From Clostridiales bacterium (GTDB taxonomy: Bacteria > Bacillota_A > Clostridia > Christensenellales > Pumilibacteraceae), in assembly GCA_031264755.1 (NCBI GenBank), contig JAISDO010000009.1, positions 1 through 15,874 on the forward strand: a stretch of DNA of 15,874 nt. Reading direction: 5' to 3'. The translations under genes were made by a program, and so were the position numbers. Shown here piece by piece: positions 1-6,698 of this stretch (positions within the stretch are counted from its first letter, which is position 1; each line of letters opens with the position of its first letter). The notes under the pieces are model-generated. The model had not been told where the DNA came from. It worked only from the letters and a program-made list of their open reading frames with translations, and did no database searches.

Positions 1-28
1 AGCAAGTGAGATTGTACATTATCCTAGG

Positions 29-113
29 TGGACTAATGGACTAATGGACTAATGGACTAATGGACTAATGGACTAATGGACTAATGGACTAATGGACTAA
101 TGGACTAATGGAC
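29..113. repeat. Octamer tandem repeat, about 10.6 copies
   Basis: The unit TGGACTAA is repeated ten times without error from 29 to 108, followed by a partial copy TGGAC. An 8-bp unit cycles through all frames, so each plus frame meets TAA and each minus frame meets TAG every 24 bases; the array cannot be coding. It lies about 225 bp upstream of the start of the secreted protein gene. A perfect short array like this is expected to change copy number by replication slippage. Confidence 0.97.
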
Positions 114-225
114 AATAAATATTAGTTAAGTCATATTTGGGCTATTGAGAGTATGTATGAGTGTACAGCATATGTAGGTAGATAGGCTCGGGTTGATGGG
201 GCGTGATATATTGTGTGTTAAGATA

Positions 226-282
226 TTGGGAGATTGGGAAGTTGGCGAGTTGGTGTTGTTGGGAAGTTGGGATATTGAGTAC
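226..282. repeat. Degenerate octamer array
   Basis: The stretch can be read as successive units TTGGGAGA, TTGGGAAG, TTGGCGAG, TTGGTGTTG (one base longer), TTGGGAAG, TTGGGATA and TTGAGTAC. The period matches the perfect array at 29-113 but the unit differs. The last unit contains the putative -35 box of the promoter for the gene at 339. It is probably an old array that has decayed by point mutation. Confidence 0.6.
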
Positions 283-303
283 ATAGGGTTTGGTAAGGAT
301 AAT
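275..303 (+). promoter_or_regulatory. Putative SigA promoter of the secreted protein gene
   Basis: TTGAGT (275-280) is separated by 17 bp from GATAAT (298-303). Transcription would begin near 310, leaving a leader of about 29 nt with the SD AGGAGA at 326-331. A second TATAAT at 318-323 is too close to the SD to serve as the -10 of this transcript. Confidence 0.45.
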
Positions 304-338
304 GTTATAAAAATTCTTATAATATAGGAGAGATTTTT

Positions 339-1166
339 ATGGCATTAGGTAATCAAGTTGGTAGAGACAAGTCTACCGTGAGTATAGGGCGACGGATGTT
401 GACGAGAGTTTTGTTGGCGTCTTTTTTGGCATTGGTCGTTGTGATGACGGCGGTGTCAGCATTGGGAACTACGGGTGTAGCTAATGCGGGTGGAATAGAC
501 AATACGGATGTAGAGCCTATCGAGGTGATAGCTACTACAACCATATTATCACAGACTGATTTGACATTTGACCCGAATGCATTTGATTATCAAGACCAAC
601 TAGCTAAGGCGGGGCTTGACAATATAGACTTGTCCGAGTGCGGTATGCAATCTGGCGATAGATTGTTGACTAGAAGTACAACAGTATACAAAGAGTTGTA
701 TATCGATATCGAAATAGTTCCAGATCTTACAATATGGGCTAAGATAGATAAAGTAGTATTGGATCATTGGAGTTGGGATACAGGCTGGTTCCAAGATGTG
801 AAGAGTGCCAACGTTATAACAGTCAATAATTTAAAGATTGAATACAGTGACAACGATACTGGATATAGCGTTGACAAAATCGAAGTTACTTTGTGGAATA
901 GAGCCGGCAAAGGCAAGAATGGTAATGGTGGTAAAGACGAAGGTAAAGTCCCTGGACAAGGAGTCCCCGCTGAGGAAAATGTTAGGGTATTTATAACAGA
1001 TGGCAAACCCTATAATAAGTACAATTTGGATTTGAATAAAATAGTTAGTAGTACTAGAGGATGGGATTGGGGACACGAAGGCATATGGGGGCTTCATGTC
1101 AACTATTCCAAAGGTTCATCTATCAACAAGTGGGCTGACAAGGATGCAACTATATTCAACTTTTAG
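339..1166 (+). CDS. Secreted Trp-rich protein of unknown function
   Basis: A 275-residue protein that I do not recognise. The start is well supported: AGGAGA at 326-331 sits 7 nt before the ATG. Residues 1-50 form a long signal peptide, with basic residues at 18-23, a hydrophobic core at about 24-42 and a probable signal peptidase I site after VANA (residue 50). The mature part has about nine Trp in its last 150 residues, in clusters around WSWDTGW and RGWDWGHEGIWG. A Gly/Lys-rich linker at about residues 190-209 (GKGKNGNGGKDEGK and beyond) separates two halves. No lipobox, LPXTG motif or C-terminal anchor is visible, so it is probably released or bound non-covalently to the wall. The gene stands alone behind its own promoter, downstream of the octamer arrays. 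No catalytic motif is evident, and no function is assigned. Confidence 0.85.
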   Translation: MALGNQVGRDKSTVSIGRRMLTRVLLASFLALVVVMTAVSALGTTGVANAGGIDNTDVEPIEVIATTTILSQTDLTFDPNAFDYQDQLAKAGLDNIDLSECGMQSGDRLLTRSTTVYKELYIDIEIVPDLTIWAKIDKVVLDHWSWDTGWFQDVKSANVITVNNLKIEYSDNDTGYSVDKIEVTLWNRAGKGKNGNGGKDEGKVPGQGVPAEENVRVFITDGKPYNKYNLDLNKIVSSTRGWDWGHEGIWGLHVNYSKGSSINKWADKDATIFNF

Positions 1167-1227
1167 TCATTTGGTCTTTCTTAGATTGATTATGTTAGAT
1201 TGCTTGTGATGTGTTGATATAATATTG

Positions 1228-1302
1228 ACTTTGCAACTTGGGGTAATTGGATGTTAACACTTTGATGGTGTTGGTATCTATGACGCCTTTAGGTTGCAAA
1301 GT
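1228..1302 (+). other. Nested stem-loop, possible structured leader RNA
   Basis: ACTTTGCAAC (1228-1237) is perfectly complementary to GTTGCAAAGT (1293-1302). Inside, AACAC (1256-1260) pairs with GTGTT (1268-1272) around a 7-nt loop, extendable by two G-U pairs. The element lies 170 nt upstream of the ABC transporter start. It matches no riboswitch class I can name, and no U tract follows it. It could be a structured leader or simply a chance inverted repeat. Confidence 0.35.
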
Positions 1303-1380
1303 TGGTCTTGTTGTGATATCTGTTATTATAATGTTGTTTGTAGGGTGTTGTGTATTCACTAATGTAGTTTATATGTTAAC

Positions 1381-1428
1381 ATGATTGTGTTGCGTAGTTG
1401 ATGTAATGCGACTGCTATATACAATCAT
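1381..1428. repeat. 8-bp inverted repeat upstream of ABC transporter
   Basis: ATGATTGT (1381-1388) and ACAATCAT (1421-1428) are perfect inverted copies separated by 32 bp, about 45 bp upstream of the ABC transporter start. It could be an operator or a hairpin. At this length in AT-rich DNA, chance is also possible. Confidence 0.3.
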
Positions 1429-1471
1429 TGCAATCACTATAAACTAATTAGGTATTCAAGGTAGGTATAGA

Positions 1472-3583
1472 ATGTTAAAGTTAAATAATATCAATAAGTC
1501 ATTCAAGCTCAAGCAGGTATTGAAGGATATTGAACTTGAGTTTGAGCGTGGAGAGATAGTGTTTGTGCTAGGTCAATCGGGTTGTGGGAAGACAACATTG
1601 CTCAATATAATAGGTGGGTTGGAGAGTGCGGATAGTGGTAGTATAAGCTTTGGTGATCGCAAGGTAACGCACAATGACTCGGAATACAAACGCAAGGATG
1701 TAGCATTTGTATTTCAGGAACACAACTTGGTTGCTGGGTTGACAGTAGGAGAGAATATAGCATTGGCGAATAGTGGATTGGGTGACGAGTGGATAGAGTC
1801 TAATGCTAATAGATACAATATCAATCCCAAGCAAAAGGTAGAATATTTGTCGGGAGGGGAGTCGCAGAGAGTAGCGTTGTTGAGATGTCTATATAAGGAG
1901 GCTAGCATAATACTAGCGGACGAGCCTACAGGGAGTCTGGATAACAAGAATAGAGACAAAGTATTTCAAGATATATGTAGTCTTAGGGGTAAGGACAAGA
2001 TAGTTATAGTAGTCAGTCATGATGAGGATAGTGCCAACAAGTATGCGGATAGGATAATACGGTTGGACAATGGCAGTGTATTGAGTGATGACAAGATAGA
2101 TAGGAGTCAAGAAGTAGAAAGAGATACATACAATAATATTGCTAGTGGTGGCAACATAGGGCAAGCATCTAGCAATGTAGTAGTCAAGAACAACAGCAAT
2201 ACAGCAATCAAACGCAAGGGTAGGATTTGGGGTGACTATGTATTGACCAAGAACGCAATATCCAAACATTGGGTAAGGATGTTGGGTATTGTTATATTGT
2301 TGTCCTTTAGTTTGTCTTTTGTGGCTCAATCGTGGGCCATTAGGTACAATCAACACGGATTGAAGAGTGAATTAATTAAGCAATTTCAATTAAATATGAT
2401 AGATGTCAAAGGTAGAGATATTGACACTAACTCTATAACCCAAATATCTAATGTAGGTGGTGTGCAGCAGTATTATATGGATAGAGGCAGTATTGAAGTA
2501 GATCCATCTATTCATCAATCTCCAAAAATATACGGAGGATATGGTTTGTATTTTAGTCGTACATTAGATAGAGATGTTATAATCAATTCTACTACGAACC
2601 GTCCAAATGTACGTGGTGGTGTAATAGAACAAGTGGATACTAACAATGACTTTTGGCACAATCGCACTATGTCTAATGATATAGTAGGTAGGTATATCGA
2701 GGATTGGAATGATATAATAATAGGACTAAGTCTTGCCAAAATGTTGTTTGATGATATTGATTATGCAATTGGTAGTGATTTATATGTTTTGCCAAAAGCA
2801 GTAGGTGACAATGAGTTGGAGTCATTCCCATTTGATTCTGAGTTGAAAGCCAAGATAGTGGGTATCAATTATAGTGAGATAGGAGTGTCATATGTATCTG
2901 ATTGGATTGTAGATAGAGAAAGCGAAACAAAACTTGCTTATTATGCTAGGGAGGGACATCATGCCACATTCATTGGTAGTAGTTTTCTCTCTGAAGTATA
3001 CAAATTAGATAATGATATTGGTGATGATGTATTATTCACTCAAGTGTATCTCAAAGACCATAAAAAGTATGCACATACTACCAATGATATTTTGAAAGTA
3101 AATGGTGTTAAGAGGGCTGTTAGTACATATAAATTGTTCTCTGATTCGCTTTTTAGACGATTTGATAGTGGCGGTCTTGATCCTTTCGAACAAATGCTTC
3201 TGAGTGCTATTGTACTTGCGGCAATATTGATGACAGTTGTACTTATATTTATAGCTATATCCAACAAACAAAGGCGATATGAGATGGTAGTACTCAAGTC
3301 GTTGGGATACTCAAGGTGGCGTATGCTGGTATTGTTTTGTTATGATTTTTTGTTTGTCTCTTTGGTGGCATTCTTAATTAGCTTTGTTTGGGATATATTA
3401 TTTATATCATTTTTCAAAAAAATTTTTGAAGGTGTAGAATTTCTTCATATGACAAGCCACTTTTGGACTTCGGTGATGGTGCTGTTGGTGTTGTTGAGTA
3501 TTATTGCCTTAGGTGCATTGTGGTTGACATCCAACACAATCTTTGGCAAAGTATCCAAAGGTTTGAAGGCGACCAAACAGTAA
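1472..3583 (+). CDS. MacB-type ABC transporter, fused ATPase and permease
   Basis: A 703-residue fusion with a complete ABC ATPase at residues 1-215: Walker A GQSGCGKT (34-41), Q-loop Gln82, signature LSGGE (126-130), Walker B IILADE (146-151) and H-loop His183. A polar linker runs from 210 to 260. One membrane span follows (about 270-290), then an extracellular domain of about 280 residues, then three spans near 576-598, 618-645 and 665-687, with the FtsX-like motif RRYEMVVLKSLGYS between the first two. This 1+3 topology with an N-terminal ATPase is that of MacB-like transporters, which work as dimers in mechanotransmission or export rather than classic pumping. The helical part between Q-loop and signature is shorter than in typical LolD/MacB proteins. 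No partner adaptor or periplasmic protein is adjacent. The substrate cannot be read from the sequence; antimicrobial-peptide or lipoprotein-related export is a family-level possibility. The SD AAGGTAGG supports the start. Confidence 0.93.
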   Translation: MLKLNNINKSFKLKQVLKDIELEFERGEIVFVLGQSGCGKTTLLNIIGGLESADSGSISFGDRKVTHNDSEYKRKDVAFVFQEHNLVAGLTVGENIALANSGLGDEWIESNANRYNINPKQKVEYLSGGESQRVALLRCLYKEASIILADEPTGSLDNKNRDKVFQDICSLRGKDKIVIVVSHDEDSANKYADRIIRLDNGSVLSDDKIDRSQEVERDTYNNIASGGNIGQASSNVVVKNNSNTAIKRKGRIWGDYVLTKNAISKHWVRMLGIVILLSFSLSFVAQSWAIRYNQHGLKSELIKQFQLNMIDVKGRDIDTNSITQISNVGGVQQYYMDRGSIEVDPSIHQSPKIYGGYGLYFSRTLDRDVIINSTTNRPNVRGGVIEQVDTNNDFWHNRTMSNDIVGRYIEDWNDIIIGLSLAKMLFDDIDYAIGSDLYVLPKAVGDNELESFPFDSELKAKIVGINYSEIGVSYVSDWIVDRESETKLAYYAREGHHATFIGSSFLSEVYKLDNDIGDDVLFTQVYLKDHKKYAHTTNDILKVNGVKRAVSTYKLFSDSLFRRFDSGGLDPFEQMLLSAIVLAAILMTVVLIFIAISNKQRRYEMVVLKSLGYSRWRMLVLFCYDFLFVSLVAFLISFVWDILFISFFKKIFEGVEFLHMTSHFWTSVMVLLVLLSIIALGALWLTSNTIFGKVSKGLKATKQ

Positions 3584-3643
3584 AATGTTTTGAGCAATAT
3601 TTTTAAGATCTTATAATAATTAAGCAGTAGATTGTATCAAAAG

Positions 3644-3676
3644 GTGCAATTCTATCAATATTTGATAGAATTGCAC
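3644..3676 (+). terminator. Rho-independent terminator of the ABC transporter gene
   Basis: A perfect 15-bp stem, GTGCAATTCTATCAA (3644-3658) with TTGATAGAATTGCAC (3662-3676), closes on a 3-nt loop. It is followed by a T-rich but interrupted tail. It lies 60 bp after the stop codon at 3583. Confidence 0.75.
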
Positions 3677-4125
3677 TTAAATTTATATTATTTTAGCAAG
3701 TGGAAAGAAAATATAGATTATATGTTATTGCCTATGAAGCGATTCGTGCAAAGTATTGGCTAAGAAAATATTCAAATCAAAAATCTATATAGTCAAAGAG
3801 TGTGTGATAAGAAAATCTCTAAATAGGATATAATGATATAACGAATTTGATATCTTAATGAGAGCAAATTAAGCAATATAAATTAAAACAAATAATAAGG
3901 TGTTGTAATGTTGGCACCAATTATTTGATAAACTTGTATTGTGGGTATAAGTTATAGGTGTTGGATTGTACTGTGTTGATGAAATGAATGAAAATAGAAA
4001 CAAAAGGAAATGAAAGTAATGAGTTGCATTAGAAGAAATACAAAAGTTGTTGTGTGTAGTGATGTATCTGTTGGTATGAGAGAGTACCTCAATGTGAGTT
4101 TGAATTGTGCCAAAGTTGCATTCTG

Positions 4126-4155
4126 GTATAATTGCCAACAGCAATAGTCATACTA
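4126..4155 (+). promoter_or_regulatory. SigG-type forespore promoter of spoVAC-spoVAD
   Basis: GTATA (4126-4130), an 18-bp spacer, then CATACTA (4149-4155). This fits the Bacillus SigG consensus (G, A/C/T, AT, A/G, an 18-bp spacer, then CATNNTA) at every defined position and in spacing. The predicted start of transcription is near 4162, about 100 nt upstream of spoVAC. Placement before a forespore-specific operon makes a chance match unlikely. Confidence 0.75.
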
Positions 4156-4160
4156 TATAC

Positions 4161-4265
4161 ATGCAAAGCAATCCAAAACCTATACTGACACATATCAATA
4201 TAGACGAGAGAGAGATATTGACTAGATTTGAGATTGACAAATTGCCAAATGGGGGTGTTGTATGA
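4161..4265 (+). CDS. Possible 34-residue leader ORF overlapping spoVAC
   Basis: An ATG at 4161 opens 34 codons (beginning MQSNPKPILTHINIDE) whose TGA overlaps the ATG of spoVAC in an ATGA arrangement. The same frame is open back to 4104, with a GTG at 4107. There is no SD before 4161, and the predicted SigG transcript starts at about 4162, so translation would have to be leaderless. The peptide matches nothing I know. It may be a coupling peptide, a gene remnant or a chance open frame. Confidence 0.25.
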   Translation: MQSNPKPILTHINIDEREILTRFEIDKLPNGGVV

Positions 4266-4759
4266 ACAACCAAAAGTTGGCGTTGGATAATAAAAATTAT
4301 TATCTAGAACAACAAAAAGTTAGATACAACGCCTTTGTCAACAGTTATAGTCCACGCACAGACGTACGCAAGTCTTTGCTACACAGTTTTTTTGTAGGGG
4401 GAATAACCTGTTGTATAGCTCAACTAGTTCATCAATCATTGGCACTGTTTTTTCCTACTTTGTCCAATGATTTGGTCGCTACTTATACCTTGATGATTAT
4501 TGTGTTTGCAGCTATTGTTCTGACTGGGATTGGGTGGTATGATGATATAGGTAGATGGGGTGGTGCAGGTAGTTTTTTGCCAATAACGGGATTCGCCAAT
4601 GCTATGGCATCTTCGGCTATGGAGTTTGGTACTGAGGGTATTGTATTTGGTATATCAGTCAAGATGTTTAATTTAGTGGGACCTGTAGTTGTCAACGGTG
4701 TAGTCTGGTCTACTGTACTAGGGGCGATGCATTATATAGTTGTTACATTATGGGGGTAA
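4262..4759 (+). CDS. spoVAC: Stage V sporulation protein AC
   Basis: A 165-residue polytopic membrane protein and one of the core SpoVA proteins, which form the channel moving calcium dipicolinate (Ca-DPA) into the forespore during sporulation and out at germination. Family features are present: a polar N-terminus of about 38 residues, SFFVGGITCCIAQLVHQ as the first span (41-62), spans at about 72-92 and 125-162, and the conserved GWYDDIGRWGGAGSFLPITGF stretch (91-111), rich in Gly and followed by FANAMASSAMEFGTEG. Length is normal for SpoVAC (about 150). The SD GGGGGT lies 5-10 nt before the ATG. It is the first gene of a two-gene unit, expected under SigG control from the promoter at 4126-4155. 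Confidence 0.95.
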   Translation: MNNQKLALDNKNYYLEQQKVRYNAFVNSYSPRTDVRKSLLHSFFVGGITCCIAQLVHQSLALFFPTLSNDLVATYTLMIIVFAAIVLTGIGWYDDIGRWGGAGSFLPITGFANAMASSAMEFGTEGIVFGISVKMFNLVGPVVVNGVVWSTVLGAMHYIVVTLWG

Positions 4760-4764
4760 ATTAT

Positions 4765-5877
4765 ATGAAGACCTCTCTACTACATGAGAGTGCTTTGGAT
4801 TGTAGTTTTGACAATATTGCTACAATTTCAGAACAATCAACTAAGACGCAAGAGTGCAAGACCAAAGCTATATACAACAAATCTCGCCCACACAAGGTTG
4901 TGTATTTTGACAATCCTATATATGTTGCGGGTCGCATGTCCATTGTAGGCAAAAAAGAAGGCGAAGGACCACTCGGCAAATATTTTGACAAAGTGGAGAG
5001 CGACGGCAAGTGTGGTCAAAAAAACTTTGAATTGGCAGAGATACGATTTTTGCAAGATAGTATATGGGGTGCAGTCAAAAAGTCAAATTTGACTATCAAT
5101 GATATAGATTTGATGTTGAGTGGTGATCTGCTCAATCAGTTGACAACTAGCAACTTTGTGGCTCGCAATCTAGGATTGCCTTTTTTGGGACTTTATAGTG
5201 CGTGTTCTTCTATGACACAGGCATTATTGCTAGGGAGTGTCATGATAGATGCAAAGCATGCCAACAATGTAGTATGTGGCGTGTCTAGTCACTTTGCTTC
5301 GGCTGAGAGACAGTTTAGGACGCCTCTAGAGTATGGGGGACAAAAACCTCCCTACTCTCAATGGACAGTCACTGGAGCAGGGAGTACAGTATTGTCATCC
5401 AAAGGCGAAGGCATAAAGATAACAAAAGCTATAATAGGTACAGTAATAGACATGGGTACAAGAGACATGGCCAATATGGGGGCTGCTATGGCTCCTGCAT
5501 TGATGCACACTCTAGTCGCATTTCTAAAAGAGACTGGGACTACAATGGACGACTATGATTTGGTAGTGTCTGGTGATTTGGGCAAGTTGGGAGCAGATAT
5601 TGTACGCAATCTAGCACTAGAACAAGGCATAGTATTGGGCAAAAAGTATATAGATTGTGGTGCTATTATATATAGTCATATGCAGACTGCTTATCAAGGT
5701 GGGAGTGGGTGTGCTTGTAGTGCTACTGTGGTCAATAGTTTTGTTATGAGTAAGATGCTAGACGGAACATATCACAAAGTACTATATCTCGCAACAGGGG
5801 CTCTTATGAGCCCACAAAGCACCTATCAAGGTGAAACCATACCATGTATAAGTCATGGTGTATTGTTGGAAATATAG
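4765..5877 (+). CDS. spoVAD: Stage V sporulation protein AD, thiolase-fold DPA-binding protein
   Basis: SpoVAD is the soluble, membrane-associated SpoVA subunit with a thiolase-like fold that binds dipicolinic acid. The diagnostic stretch is intact: FDNPIYVAGRMSIVGKK, then EGEGPLGKYFDK, LMLSGDLLNQL, the thiolase-like YSACSSM with Cys147, and near the C-terminus MSPQSTYQGETIPCISHG. I chose ATG 4765 over ATG 4750 because GGGGGT at 4752-4757 gives a 7-nt SD spacing and repeats the pattern before spoVAC; the stop of spoVAC is then 5 nt upstream. This gives 370 residues, about 30 more than B. subtilis SpoVAD, owing to a polar N-terminal extension of about 38 residues before RPHKVVYF. The gene ends 24 bp before a strong terminator, and no spoVAE follows. 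Confidence 0.95.
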   Translation: MKTSLLHESALDCSFDNIATISEQSTKTQECKTKAIYNKSRPHKVVYFDNPIYVAGRMSIVGKKEGEGPLGKYFDKVESDGKCGQKNFELAEIRFLQDSIWGAVKKSNLTINDIDLMLSGDLLNQLTTSNFVARNLGLPFLGLYSACSSMTQALLLGSVMIDAKHANNVVCGVSSHFASAERQFRTPLEYGGQKPPYSQWTVTGAGSTVLSSKGEGIKITKAIIGTVIDMGTRDMANMGAAMAPALMHTLVAFLKETGTTMDDYDLVVSGDLGKLGADIVRNLALEQGIVLGKKYIDCGAIIYSHMQTAYQGGSGCACSATVVNSFVMSKMLDGTYHKVLYLATGALMSPQSTYQGETIPCISHGVLLEI

Positions 5878-5901
5878 GCAAATTGATAGTGTGCAAATTG
5901 C

Positions 5902-5953
5902 AAAAAACAAACAACACCCAAGTATGTGCACGGTATGGTGTTGTTTGTTTTTT
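5902..5953. terminator. Bidirectional terminator between spoVAD and the minus-strand gene
   Basis: A perfect 17-bp stem pairs AAAAAACAAACAACACC (5902-5918) with its inverse at 5937-5953 around an 18-nt loop. An A tract on the left and a T tract on the right (5948-5954) let it terminate in both directions, serving spoVAD and the convergent gene that ends at 5980. Confidence 0.9.
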
Positions 5954-5979
5954 TGTGAGTTGTGGACTAGTGTCTCTAA

Positions 5980-6408
5980 TTAGGTATGCCGCTGTGTGAG
6001 CGTATAACTAATATTGCTTAGATATCCAAAAAAGTTGCGTACAATATCAAGTACACTGAAGTTGTTTTGCTCTCCAAATACTACTGTCAACACCAACCCC
6101 AATATTATTGTGGCTATTAGACCAAGTATCAAATGCAACACAATGCTTTTTTTGCTTAGTGGATTGCGTAATTTTTTGAATTTGGGCAAGTCATATGTAG
6201 CAGCACTACTAGTTGTATTGTTGATTTGTTGTATTGTGGTTTGGTTTGGTTGTCTAATTGTATCAAATATGTCTCTATGCTTGGGTTGATTAATTGTATT
6301 GCGTTTGAAGACAGGATCACGATACATCATATCCAAAAATCTCAGTGAGTTAGAATAGTTGGGTGGCAATCCTTGTGCCTGATTGAATTGTCTAGTATCT
6401 TTGTTCAT
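5980..6408 (-). CDS. Single-span membrane protein of unknown function
   Basis: A 142-residue protein I do not recognise. Residues 1-88 are polar and rich in Asn, Gln, Pro and Thr (for example RQPNQTTIQQINNTTSS). A basic patch KFKKLRNPLSKK precedes one membrane span at about residues 89-111 (VLHLILGLIATIILGLVLTV), followed by a tail of about 30 residues. The basic patch suggests a cytoplasmic N-terminus. It converges on spoVAD and shares the terminator at 5902-5953. No SD is visible before the ATG. A competing frame on the plus strand at 6014-6289 is hydrophobic but lacks a start signal. A sporulation link is suggested only by position. Confidence 0.65.
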   Translation of the reverse strand: MNKDTRQFNQAQGLPPNYSNSLRFLDMMYRDPVFKRNTINQPKHRDIFDTIRQPNQTTIQQINNTTSSAATYDLPKFKKLRNPLSKKSIVLHLILGLIATIILGLVLTVVFGEQNNFSVLDIVRNFFGYLSNISYTLTQRHT

Positions 6409-6661
6409 TTAATGTTGTGTATTTGAAGATAATTGTAACTGTCCCAAATCTATAATGACCATGTCAACAAATATAGTATAACATATAACCAAATATATTT
6501 GCAACTATTATAGGCAAAATTTACCTATAATATTGAGCAAAATTCAAACGCAATATCAAGATATTACCAATGCATGTGTTCATACTTTGTTCTATAAAGG
6601 TTTTATATGTATCTGTTGTGTAAACAAAAAATATATTGTTATTAAAAAATTTGCAAACTTG

Positions 6662-6691
6662 TTGACAGTGTGTGAGAGTGTATGCTATAAT
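6662..6691 (+). promoter_or_regulatory. Strong SigA promoter abutting the P-type ATPase start
   Basis: TTGACA (6662-6667), an 18-bp spacer and TATAAT (6686-6691), with an extended -10 TG at 6683-6684. All twelve hexamer bases match consensus. The start of transcription predicted from the -10 is about 6698, next to the ATG at 6699. Confidence 0.75.
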
Positions 6692-6698
6692 ATAATAT

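Larger units (their letters stand above)
1167..1471. other. Intergenic region with inverted repeats
   Basis: This gap of about 305 bp holds no convincing gene. It contains a nested inverted repeat (1228-1302) and a second one (1381-1428), both described separately. A TATAAA at 1438-1443 could be a -10 for the ABC transporter gene, but no good -35 stands upstream of it. The SD for that gene is AAGGTAGG at 1458-1465. The 9-mer ATGTTAACA occurs twice, at 1251 and 1373. No U-tailed terminator follows the upstream gene. Confidence 0.6.
3584..4261. other. Intergenic region before spoVAC
   Basis: About 680 bp holding the ABC gene terminator (3644-3676), a weaker imperfect hairpin at 3889-3927 (CAAATAAT and GGTG paired with CACC and ATTATTTG), the SigG-type promoter at 4126-4155 and a short ORF overlapping the spoVAC start. 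The AT-rich stretch from about 3680 to 4100 shows no gene I can support; open frames there on both strands lack recognisable protein features. Confidence 0.6.

Noticed and set aside
29..113. CRISPR array
   Set aside because: The unit is only 8 bp, with no spacers and no cas genes nearby; it is a simple tandem repeat.
318..323. TATAAT just before the SD of the gene at 339
   Set aside because: A start from this -10 would fall at about 330, inside the SD, and no -35 at a suitable distance exists; the 275-303 pair fits better.
1913..2356. Minus-strand ORF of 147 codons inside the ABC transporter gene
   Set aside because: Shadow of a gene whose domains are complete on the plus strand; the antisense product is rich in Tyr, Ile and Thr and has no motif.
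3869..4144. Minus-strand ORF of 91 codons between the ABC gene and spoVAC
   Set aside because: Composition rich in His, Thr, Asn and Ser with no motif and no SD; it also overlaps the SigG promoter. Read as a chance frame in AT-rich intergenic DNA.
4010..4147. Plus-strand ORF of 45 codons (ATG 4010 or 4019) with AAGGA nearby
   Set aside because: The SD is either too close (for 4010) or rather far (for 4019), the peptide is not recognisable, and its end runs through the SigG promoter.
6014..6289. Hydrophobic plus-strand ORF opposite the gene at 5980-6408
   Set aside because: Its hydrophobicity mirrors the membrane span and T-rich antisense of the minus-strand gene; it has no SD and lies directly after the spoVAD terminator.
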